A stretch of 64,000 nt of DNA from Kappaphycus alvarezii. Lineage: Eukaryota; Rhodophyta; Florideophyceae; Gigartinales; Solieriaceae. The DNA lies in NCBI GenBank assembly GCA_002205965.3, contig NADL03000488.1, positions 496,001 through 560,000 on the forward strand. The letters are read 5' to 3'. Numbering within the stretch: position 1 is the stretch's first letter; each line of letters opens with the position of its first letter. Below the pieces are notes generated by a model that saw only the letters and a list, made by a program, of their open reading frames with translations, made no database searches and was not told where the DNA came from. This document shows, piece by piece, positions 56,352 to 64,000 of the stretch. The position numbers were made by a program, and so were the translations under genes.

Positions 56352-56425
56352 AGTGTTAAAGAGTTCAATTAGTACGTGGCATGTACACGTGTGTTACCAG
56401 CGAAGTCCAGTGACACGTACAGTAG
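56352..56425 (+). repeat. Left part of the promoter-bearing repeat
   Basis: Matches 41347-41417 (AGAGTTCAATTAGTACGTGG, then GTGTGTTACCAGCGAAGT and ACACGTACAGTAG) with a few mismatches. The homology stops at the point where retroelement 2 begins; the other part resumes at 59659. Confidence 0.85.
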
Positions 56426-56562
56426 CACACTGCAACAAGAAGAAACTTTACTTCATTGAGTATCTCTCGTGTACTAACCGGATGTTCCACGTCAGGCACG
56501 TGCAGTGGGGCTCGCGATAGAATCGCCATTGCAACAGAAGACCACAGTAAATACGTCTGCGG

Positions 56563-56623
56563 AGAGCTTAGTCACCCAATTCCAACTTAATTTTAAGTAC
56601 TTTGCAACGTTGCACATTTGGAC
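56563..56623 (+). repeat. 61-bp dispersed repeat, copy 2
   Basis: Inverted match of 49251-49311, two mismatches (starts AGAGCTTAGTCACCC). It lies between the 3' end of retroelement 2 and the left part of the split repeat. Confidence 0.85.
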
Positions 56624-56736
56624 GGGGAAATTTGGGGTGTTTTTAATGCATGAAAAATATGGTCAGCTGTTCCCTAAGGGATGTCGTGATGGTAAAGGCT
56701 TACAATATAAAGGGTTGGCGGGAAGTTGTCAAAACG

Positions 56737-59529
56737 CTAAAAAACTGACGGGAGGCCGGCCAACAGGCACGCTGCATTGGACATTACTGCTGCTGCGGCA
56801 TGACGCTGTGTTAATATTTCTTTGACCTTTGCGTAGGTCTCCCTTGCCCTCGTAGCGACGTTGCGTGCGACGTCGGTTAGCAACGCGTGGGCGTCCGGGT
56901 GCCATCCCCCGAGGGTAGAGATAGGGACGGGCACTAGCCTACTTCCGGCGGAAGACGCGATAAAGGACTCGTATCTTCTGTGTTTCGCCGTTCTTGCCGC
57001 GTTAAGCGAGGTGAGTGGGTTGAATGTCCTCACTCTCCTGTTCGAGGGCGCTAGTGGGTTGACAAAGGTGACGTCGAAGAAGTCTGTTCTGCCGGTTCGT
57101 CCCATTGCGCGAATATCAGGTCTTGTGCGGTGGACCCCTTCTCGCGGCTCGATGACTGGATGTCGCGCGGCTTTCATGAGATCGCTTGCCAATAAACGAA
57201 CCTGACAGTCGTGTCTTCGCGTCCTCTCGCCCCCGTGTAAGCAGTGCAACAGATGGTCGCCGAAACAGTCGAGAGTTTCGGGGCAGTTCCGCTTGGGGCA
57301 TGGTGTTTCCGGAGGGAAGAGCGGGACTTGGCAATAGTATTGGAACCATATTGAGAATTCTCTTGGTTCAATGCTAGTCTTAAGGCCCGGAGATGGGGTG
57401 CAGTACACCCAATCTTTCGCGCCGGGGAGCCCCATGGAGGCACGGAAGGCCTGCCGTCTATTGTCGCCCACATCGATCTCCTCTTGCACCCGCTCGTGGA
57501 TGGCGTCCGATAGTGTCTTCTGTGATGGTGTTTTGTTTGAGCAGAGGGCACTAAAGGGGATAATCCTGGACTGGGAGCAAGAGAGGGACCAAATCTGGTG
57601 CGCCTCGACGATGTCTCGGTACGTTGAGAGATCCGTAATTGCCGCTGGGAGGAGGGCTGCACACAGCCTGTTGGACGCTGCGCTGGAGGCGAGGAAGGCT
57701 GCAGCTGCAATTGACTTCGCCGAAGTGAGTCCAATTCCCAGTGATGGCTTCTTGGCGGTGATCGGTTTCATGGGCAACTGCAGTTCTCGAAATATGTCGG
57801 GGTCGAGGACGCCCCCAGCCAGTGTGCGCACACTGTTCTCCATCATTGCATCGAATATTGCAGCGCCTTCCGCAGTGCAAGCTGGTGGCACCACCCGTAA
57901 CAGGTATCCGAGCTTACAGACCCCGAAACAGTTGCGCAGGAGCTGGAACGCGATGTGCGTGTTCCCCAAGGCGATGATAGTGTCGAGGAACGGCTTCAGG
58001 GACTTCACATGGCCTGTGAAGTGCTGTTGGGTAAACCAGTTGGTGCCAACCGGAATGTTCAGGACAACTGTGCCCTCGCTGTACTCCTGTGTGAGTTCTG
58101 TTGGATAGAGGCGTTGCACTGACTCCAGTGGTGGAGTTGGCCACCAGATTCTGCATTTCGGCACTGCTAGGTGCAGACCCCGAGCTGTGGCCTCTGGCGA
58201 TGACAAGATGTCCAGTGCCTTGCGGAGCTGGTCGTGTTTTGCGATGATGTACCCATCATCATGGTACCAGAGTTGGAACAGCAGGTTGCCGAGTTGCTGC
58301 TCTTCGTCATCCCCTGATTTCAATAACCGTTGGATTTTGAGGATAACGGGGTGCAGCGCAAGATCGAAAAGGAGCCCACCGAGATTGTCCCCTTGTTGCG
58401 TTCCTTGCACGCTTCGGATTATATGGCTGCCAAACCACAAGAAAGCGGGCTCATGTGCATAGCAGTATGCCACCCACGGGAACAGGTCGGGGAACTGGTG
58501 TTTGACTGCTGCCAGGAAAGCTGTCCGACTGCACAAATTGAATGCATTTTTGAGATCGACAGTCAGCAATGCGTATTCGGAGGTGTGCCCAAACTTCTGT
58601 ACGACCCTTCGGACTCCATGGACGACGGTATCAGTGCCGGATCGGGTAGCAATGCCAACCTGCAGCGGTTGTAGGTATTTAGCTGCTCTCGCGGAGGCTC
58701 TTGTCATCAGGCAACTACCAGTCAATCTGCGCAGCGTTTCTCCTACGGCTATTGGCCTGGGTGTCCGGTCTTTTTTGGCCAAAGGGGTTAGGGGCGCTCC
58801 AGCTATCCAAGGTGCAAGAGCGGCTGGGGCCTTGCCGGCTGCTAGGGTGTTCACCATTTTAGACAAGGCTGCCAAAAATCCGGACGGGCCAGATGAAGAC
58901 GGGGCTCGCAGAAGTTCGACGAGGTGGCAAGGTTTGAGACCGGAACCCCCCGCAGAGGAACCTGGTTTAAACCCACGAACAGCATCGAGCACCTCCTTCT
59001 CCGTGAAGTCGCGGAAGGGCGAGATATTGTCTAGTGGGGTGTGGTGCGCTGCCTCGTCGTTTGGAGCTTGTTGCGGGTGCTTCGCGAGGAGTGCCTGGAC
59101 GACCTCGGGGGTGGGTGGTAAGACGCCCAACGAGCCGAGCGCCTGTGCTGCCTTTCCATATGCCCCCTCCTTGGCCAGTTTAGTAGCTCTGCTGATATTT
59201 ACCCGTTGCTGGTCGGAGATAGGCGGCGCAGCCGCAGCGCGTGGGGGAGACGTACTGACGGCCTGTTCCCACAAAGTCATGTATTGGCCGGAGGTCCATA
59301 GTTCTACCCGCTCTTTCATTGCTTCTGCGATCGATTGCGGGCGGCGTTCGAGAGAACAGGAGCTGGGGAGGGACATGTCCGAAAACATCACTGCCGGAAA
59401 CAGGAATACTTTGGCAAATGTCTGCACTCGCTGGGGTTGTCCAGATGTGCAGGCGGCAACTACCTCCTCCATTGTCTTGGCATACAACTCGGCGAGTAGT
59501 CCCCGGAATTTTGTTGGGATATGTGCCAT
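56737..59529 (-). CDS. Intact RT/PD-(D/E)XK endonuclease protein of retroelement 2
   Basis: The only long open retroelement ORF in the window. I place the start at ATG 59529 (MAHIPTKFRGLLAELY); the open frame extends upstream to 59709, but that part reads through the repeat. About 930 residues. Order: N-terminal extension (FAKVFLFPAVMFSDM), RT with PGSSAGGSGLKP, LLTVDLKNAFNLCSR (first Asp), VQGTQQGDNLGGLLFDLALH and QLWYHDDGYIIA (YHDD), a thumb region, then the finger CPKRNCPETLDCFGDHLLHC and the nuclease RPDIRAMGRTGRTDFFDVTF with KHRRY downstream. This is the architecture of R2-type target-primed retrotransposons. No stop or frame break was found, so it may be active. Confidence 0.88.
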   Translation of the reverse strand: MAHIPTKFRGLLAELYAKTMEEVVAACTSGQPQRVQTFAKVFLFPAVMFSDMSLPSSCSLERRPQSIAEAMKERVELWTSGQYMTLWEQAVSTSPPRAAAAPPISDQQRVNISRATKLAKEGAYGKAAQALGSLGVLPPTPEVVQALLAKHPQQAPNDEAAHHTPLDNISPFRDFTEKEVLDAVRGFKPGSSAGGSGLKPCHLVELLRAPSSSGPSGFLAALSKMVNTLAAGKAPAALAPWIAGAPLTPLAKKDRTPRPIAVGETLRRLTGSCLMTRASARAAKYLQPLQVGIATRSGTDTVVHGVRRVVQKFGHTSEYALLTVDLKNAFNLCSRTAFLAAVKHQFPDLFPWVAYCYAHEPAFLWFGSHIIRSVQGTQQGDNLGGLLFDLALHPVILKIQRLLKSGDDEEQQLGNLLFQLWYHDDGYIIAKHDQLRKALDILSSPEATARGLHLAVPKCRIWWPTPPLESVQRLYPTELTQEYSEGTVVLNIPVGTNWFTQQHFTGHVKSLKPFLDTIIALGNTHIAFQLLRNCFGVCKLGYLLRVVPPACTAEGAAIFDAMMENSVRTLAGGVLDPDIFRELQLPMKPITAKKPSLGIGLTSAKSIAAAAFLASSAASNRLCAALLPAAITDLSTYRDIVEAHQIWSLSCSQSRIIPFSALCSNKTPSQKTLSDAIHERVQEEIDVGDNRRQAFRASMGLPGAKDWVYCTPSPGLKTSIEPREFSIWFQYYCQVPLFPPETPCPKRNCPETLDCFGDHLLHCLHGGERTRRHDCQVRLLASDLMKAARHPVIEPREGVHRTRPDIRAMGRTGRTDFFDVTFVNPLAPSNRRVRTFNPLTSLNAARTAKHRRYESFIASSAGSRLVPVPISTLGGWHPDAHALLTDVARNVATRARETYAKVKEILTQRHAAAAVMSNAACLLAGLPSVF

Positions 59530-59658
59530 GACGGGAGTGTGCGTTGTGAATATGTCTTGGATAGGTGGCAGTGGCTGTATCTCCGGTGTCGATGGTTGAG
59601 CGTCTGCCTCTGGTGGCAATGGTTGAGCGACTACCGCAATGATAAAAGACGAATTACA

Positions 59659-59830
59659 TTCTGTCAGCAACGTACATAGTTTGCACTTTAGTTTGCATTT
59701 GGTTTGCATTTAGTGCCCCTCTGCGGTCTATATAAAGTGCCCCTGGCCTGGTCTCCAGGTCCGGAGAGGCATCAGTGTTCGTGTGACAAGCAACCTGACC
59801 GGTGCTTTACTGCTTCATCAGTAAGCTGTA
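59659..59830 (+). repeat. Right part of the promoter-bearing repeat
   Basis: Matches 41417-41590 (ATTCTGTCAGCAACGTAC, GTTTGCATTTAGTGCCCCTC, ending CATCAGTAAGCTGTA). Contains TATATAAAGTGCCCC. One fewer GTTTGCATTTG unit than the 41-kb copy. Confidence 0.88.
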
Positions 59831-60608
59831 GCAATTGTAGTATGCGTATTGTCAGCGAAGGGGAGCGGGAAAGGAAGGCACAGAGAACGAGTACAAAGGT
59901 CCCCCGGGATGCAGTTGCAGTCCCGTATTTGGTTGTTGTAGTAGGTGGAGTCACTATAACGGTCGATATTTCTTTCTGACTCCAAAACTGCCTCTCTCCT
60001 CACGCCCCGATCGGGCAGTAAGGGCTTCTTTATATAGCCGTTCGATAGCTATAGAATAGCAGATACAGTAGACGATAGCCACTGTATTACCGGGAGCTCA
60101 ATACTGTACAGAAGTATTGCCACTTGGCTGTTTAGGGCACAAATCATTGGATCTGCCAAGTCAGATCAGTCGTGGCCTGTGATTAGCCGAGACCGTTCGT
60201 ACAGTATACACTGTACAAAATACCCCCCGACTAGGCCGAAACGGTCCTTATACAGTAGAAGGCCCAATTAATTAAAATCCTTGAACTGAATAATGCGAAA
60301 CGAAAATAATAAGTGTGCACGTCGATTAAATTGAAATTAGCCGTTTTTCATGTGAATTGTAGTACAGTGCACCATACAAACGCCTTTTTATTGATCCAGA
60401 ACGAATATATTTCGGCACCATAAAAAAAACAATAAAAAAACTGCAGCTTTGATGTCAGCGATGTTTGCCAAATGACCCAATTGACAATAGCAATCGACAT
60501 CTGATCCGTCTAGAGGTTATACATATAACCCCCAATCTTCTTCAGCATTCGCAGTTCCTCTTCAGCCACAGCATCCAACAGCCATGTGTTCTTCCCCAAG
60601 GTTTCCAT
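59831..60608. other. Intergenic, palindrome-rich, no gene seen
   Basis: AT-rich, with a second TATATAG box near 60033 and several TACTGTACAG palindromes (near 60100 and 60205-60220). No coding region. Confidence 0.45.
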
Positions 60609-61000
60609 TCAATAATCCAGACCTTGGGAATGCGCACGCCCGCATTCAGACACCACCCCTTCACCCCCTCGGAATGACCGGGGTTTTTCTTTTTGCTGGT
60701 TCGACAAAAATTTCCTTGTAGATGACTCTTCAAATGTCATTTTTGTCAGCGCGTCAGGCCCAAAATTTGACCTGGACGAAAGTGGTTCTTCGAGCGCGAG
60801 CGACATGTCACCCAAACCGTCACCTCTTACTGACAGCGTGTCGTCTACGTAATCAGCGAAGACACCTGGCACTGACTACACCCGGCACCGGTTGGTAGAT
60901 GATGAGGCGGTAGAGGCAGATTTCGGCGAAGAAGACTGCACACCCCAAACAGTGGACACGTGTTCAACATTTGGATCTCCTTGTGACAGGACAGAAGAGT
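60609..61000 (-). pseudogene. Unidentified coding-like frame
   Basis: Minus strand: about 88 codons (GDMSLALEEPLSSRSNFGPD, then ALTKMTFEESSTRKFLSNQQ) preceded across a TAG by a Ser/Thr-rich segment in the same frame (SSSPKSASTASSSTNRCRV). Protein-like but of unknown family. It lies just downstream of a minus-strand copia pol and may be part of another element. Confidence 0.25.
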
Positions 61001-61331
61001 GAGAAGGAAATTAGAGTTCGAATAATTCTCAATTAAAATAAAGGATGGCCAATTGGTTGGAGTGGTTACAAATATCCTGCGTGTTCAGTTATCCGAATCG
61101 AGGAAGAGGGTACATATTGCACAGGTGCTCGTATACAGTGCATTATTCGAAGTCGACACCAGTTAATGGTTATTTCAAGAAACGTGGCACAAGCTTGCAA
61201 ACCTGTAACGAAGAAATCCAAGATTATTGAATGGAAACGCAAGTCCATAATCAAGTAGTGTATCAAGGTTATGGTATTAAGCGGCTATCAGGATGGTACA
61301 CAATCGTAAAATGGTTTGTGGCCTCACTGAA

Positions 61332-62059
61332 TCACTGGATATCCGTTTCGATTTCCTCTTTTGGTTTGACTCTCTCGGCTTCATGAAGAATATCACAGTC
61401 CAAGAGTCCAAGAGCGCAGGTTTGATTGAGTTTGCGGAAGGTGCCCAAGTTCCTCTTTGTCAGGGCATCAGCGATGTTGTTGGCGCCCTTTATCCATTGC
61501 ATAACAGCGATTTCTCCTGACTCAAAGGAGTCTCTAAACCTTTCGACTGTTGGTCGCAGCCTGTAATCGCGACCTTCGTGAAGAGTGGTGATGGTCGAGT
61601 AGAGTCCATGTGAGTCAACCGTCAAGACAAGAGGCAGGGAACGATCAGCCGCATACATCTTCGACAAGCAGTATGCCATGAATCCAGCCCGATCGGCTGA
61701 CTCTGCGGCTGCTAGTATCTCCGCCCCATGGACGAAAACGAGACTCGAGCCTGCTTAGAGCTGTGCCAGTCGATGGCATGGAATATCTTAGAGTTCGGAA
61801 AGAAGATTCCAGAGAGGTAACCTGTTTGGCCGTAGGACGATTTGCCTTCGCTCGCGTCAGAGAAGGCTAAGTAAGCCGCATCGTTGCTACTGAAGTCATG
61901 ATTAGAAGGCACTCGATACGTGAGGACCCGCGAGAGCTGTCGAATTTCATGGAGAGCGCGATTGGCTTCACTCAAGTGGTGCACTTTCAGATCGGAGGTC
62001 CATTGCTGCAAAGTACTCGATACAAAGGCAGCAGTACTGAGAACTCCATGCCAAACCAA
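61332..62059 (-). pseudogene. copia 3 RNase H
   Basis: Two frames: 62059-61712 with YLAFSDASEGKSSYGQTGYL and IFHAIDWHSSKQARVS (first Asp and surrounding), and 61679-61332 with LTVDSHGLYSTITTLHEGRD and MQWIKGANNIADALTKRNLG, the usual copia end. The two halves are joined by a frame change near 61700. Confidence 0.82.
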
Positions 62060-62141
62060 TTAAGCTGTCCAGCAAGTGCTTGGAATGACTTAATCTCATC
62101 CGGTGAGCATTTAGCTTCTTGGTCTTTCCTCCTAATGCGGT

Positions 62142-62746
62142 CTAATGGATTTTTTCAATGGTGTCCATGTATTCCTTCATCGAGACAGTGATTTTGAGAT
62201 CAGTCTCTTGAAGGATATGGAGTCTATTGAAGACTAGGTTCGACTGGGAAACGAATCTGCCGACTTTGAATCGGTTAGAAATCGCATCATGGAAATCTTG
62301 AATCTGTTGAGCGTGACCGGCAAGTAGGAAATCATCCACAACTTTGGCGACAATGAGAAGCAAATTTTCGGATGGATCCCGTTTCAAGAATAGTTGCGGC
62401 ATTCCAGGAACGCATTCAAGCCCACTGCTGAACATACATTCTTGAACTGCGAGTTGCCACAGCCGGCCTGATTCCACAAGACCGTAGGCGGGAACGAGCA
62501 GCTTCCACATGAAGAAGCTGTTATTTGTCCATCCTTTCGGCAAGCGGAAATTTGCGATTCGATTCAAAGGTCCGACCTGAGGAAAGCGCTAGGAATTTCT
62601 ATCGTCGCCAAGGAAAACCGAAGTATCGCTGTAGCAGAAAGAAGAGCCCGTATTACAGGAAACTGAGCCGTTGCTGAGTCCGTACGGATGAAATTATTCT
62701 CCTTATCCCTGTTACAGTGTGGAAACAATCTGCACTTCAATTTCAA
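62142..62746 (-). pseudogene. copia 3 reverse transcriptase
   Basis: The first half (62746-62564) includes ATIEIPSAFLRSDL, where the usual catalytic Asp of DIxxAFL has become Glu. The second half (62567-62142) includes FRLPKGW, MWKLLVPAYGLVESGRLWQL and LLIVAKVVDDFLLAGHAQQI (VVDD in place of YVDD). A frame change separates the halves. Confidence 0.82.
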
Positions 62747-62991
62747 TTGGTCTGATTCTCCATCAACTTTGAATTGGAAGAAACAATGCGAGGATATTAG
62801 ATTTTCATCTCTTGGTAGGTTTCTAATATGGACTTCCTCGTACGCGTTTTTATCCTGGTAATTAGACTTTTACTTCTGGATGGATTCGTCAATAAGCCAC
62901 CTTGGCGCCATTGAAACGATCTTACTTTCTGTCACAGGCTCATAACCAATTGCATTTCGAATTTGCCGAAGTATGGTTTGCTTCTGTGATT

Positions 62992-63935
62992 TCAACTCTT
63001 GCGGGAACTTCGTACTACCGCGAGATGGCTGGTTCCAACATCTTTGTCCAGTCGACTGGTTGGAGTATTCTGAGTTATGTCAAATTCGACATCCTTGAAC
63101 GTAGCCTGATTGGCATTATTCTTAGTCACAAGGAAAGAAGACGACTGCGGAACGATTATCCGATTTTTCTGGATGTCATCGATACGACTCGAGAACAATG
63201 AAGAACGATGTTCGTCATTGACCGCTTCGCGTCGATATTGTTCAGTCTCTGGTATTGGTCTTGGTATAGAAGCAGAAAGGATAGGTGCAGCGGCAACAGA
63301 TGCACCTTCTTCACCCAACGGGATCTGAGTTCCCTGTCCTTGTTCTGAATCCTCGATACTGTCCAACTCTTGCAAAAGGGATGAAGATGGGTATAGCCGT
63401 ATGTGCTCGTATGCGACTTTCAGCCGTTTCCCGGTTCCGTATTTGCTCCGTGTGAGCTCGAAGAAATGTTCTTTTGCATTTTGGACGTAACCCAAATTCC
63501 AAACACCATGTTTTGCTTGCTTCTCAAAGAAGTACAATGGAGTTCCTTTCGTCAAAATGTTTGACGGAACAGTGTTAGGCGATCGAGATTCCAACATCTT
63601 TGAGAGCGTGCGGCGTGCGACTTGCTCATAATGTGCGTCAATTAACTCGGAGTCCACTGGCATCTGTGGAAGACCAAGAATAGATGGTGTGTAACCTCTT
63701 GCAAGTTCAAAGGCACTGACACGATTATTTTCACGAAGAAGATTCGTTGCAAGTATGGCTCTTGAGACGATTTACTGAACCTTGAACGAAGTATCACTTG
63801 TGTTTCTTTCGTGCATTGCATCCTTGAGAATACGTAGTGACATCTGATGCAGGGGAAGTTTGCACTTTCTACTGAACCGATTTTGCTATGTCTCCTCGCA
63901 GGACGAGGCTTCGGTTTGATGCCATTTTTTTGCAA
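62992..63935 (-). pseudogene. copia 3 integrase end and linker
   Basis: Frames at 63935-63642 and 63663-62992. The second reads SELIDAHYEQVARRTLSKML, GTPLYFFEKQAKHGVWNLGY and YGTGKRLKVAYEHIRLYPSS, a C-terminal integrase region with an SH3-like strand pattern, then a Ser/Glu-rich linker to the RT. A stop near 63775 lies in the first frame. Confidence 0.6.
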
Positions 63936-64000
63936 CGTCTTGCAAAAATCATCATTGTCGAATTCCTGATCAAACGATATTGATTCAGAGGCTCCATTCA

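Larger units (their letters stand above)
56426..59658 (-). mobile_element. Non-LTR-like retroelement 2, inserted in the promoter-bearing repeat
   Basis: About 3.2 kb between the two halves of a repeat that is uninterrupted at 41347-41590, so this is an insertion. It contains one long minus-strand ORF with RT and PD-(D/E)XK endonuclease. No LTRs, no clear target duplication and no poly(A) were seen. A 5'-truncated relative is at 34433-34570. Confidence 0.78.
61332..64000 (-). mobile_element. Copia pol (copia 3), minus strand, runs off the right edge
   Basis: Reading leftward from the window end: integrase C-terminal region (63935-63560, frames with RVSAFELARGYTPS-type sequence and DAHYEQVARRTLSKMLE), an integrase-RT linker (to about 62990), RT (62746-62142) and RNase H (62059-61332). 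Frames and stops alternate, so it is a relic. It differs in sequence from both copia elements on the left. The rest of integrase and gag must lie beyond 64000. Confidence 0.83.

Noticed and set aside
58502..59599. 365-codon plus-strand open frame
   Set aside because: Antisense to the RT/nuclease ORF of retroelement 2, which has clear motifs; no motif on this strand.
60609..60872. YVDD in an 87-codon minus-strand frame taken as an RT box
   Set aside because: No other RT motif around it; coincidence of a short string.
1..64000. CRISPR arrays, rRNA, tRNA genes
   Set aside because: No regular spaced repeats, no conserved rRNA segments and no convincing tRNA B-box with a foldable neighbourhood were seen; the genome is eukaryotic.

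Overview
The window is nuclear DNA from a eukaryote. It holds one very large conserved gene (a TOR kinase) and one small intron-containing enzyme gene, and almost everything else is transposable-element debris. No bacterial-style operons, CRISPR arrays, rRNA or recognisable tRNA genes were seen. The mix (a TOR gene whose frame changes do not look like introns, one 116-nt GT-AG intron, copia and gypsy elements of algal/protist style, and retroelements with a restriction-like endonuclease) would fit an alga, with a red alga as my best guess. That is inference, not shown by the sequence.

Layout. 1-871: intergenic, rich in GTACAGTACTGTAC-type palindromes. 872-~5000: decayed Ty3/gypsy element (+). 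5274-14079: TOR kinase (+), the only large cellular gene; FAT, FRB, kinase and FATC are recognisable, but the N-terminal half changes frame about a dozen times. 14638-15755: ADPRM-type metallophosphoesterase (-) with one intron. 14941-24687: a 4.87-kb direct tandem duplication that copies the 5' part of ADPRM, an unidentified coding-like stretch, the tail of an old copia element and the 5' LTR plus half the gag of a younger copia element. 23302-29231: the complete younger Ty1/copia element (316-bp LTRs, ACATC target duplication), inserted in the RNase H of the old minus-strand copia element whose body lies at 29232-~32960. 33-41 kb: AT-rich, gene-poor, with a gypsy relic and a short retroelement 3' fragment. 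41841-48397: a second gypsy element (+), with a pogo-like DNA transposon (42605-45292) inserted in its gag at a TA. 49150-59830: two minus-strand non-LTR-like retroelements with reverse transcriptase, a Cys/His finger and a PD-(D/E)XK endonuclease, plus a separate zinc-finger-rich stretch. 61332-64000: another minus-strand copia pol running off the right edge.

The insertions give a relative history: old copia, then young copia into it, then the tandem duplication across both. Separately, gypsy 2 was followed by the pogo-like insertion. The two copies of the tandem duplication differ, as far as I compared them, only by single-base homopolymer indels. The many frame changes in TOR may therefore be partly sequence error. 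All alignments were done by eye, so boundaries without a stated terminal motif are approximate.
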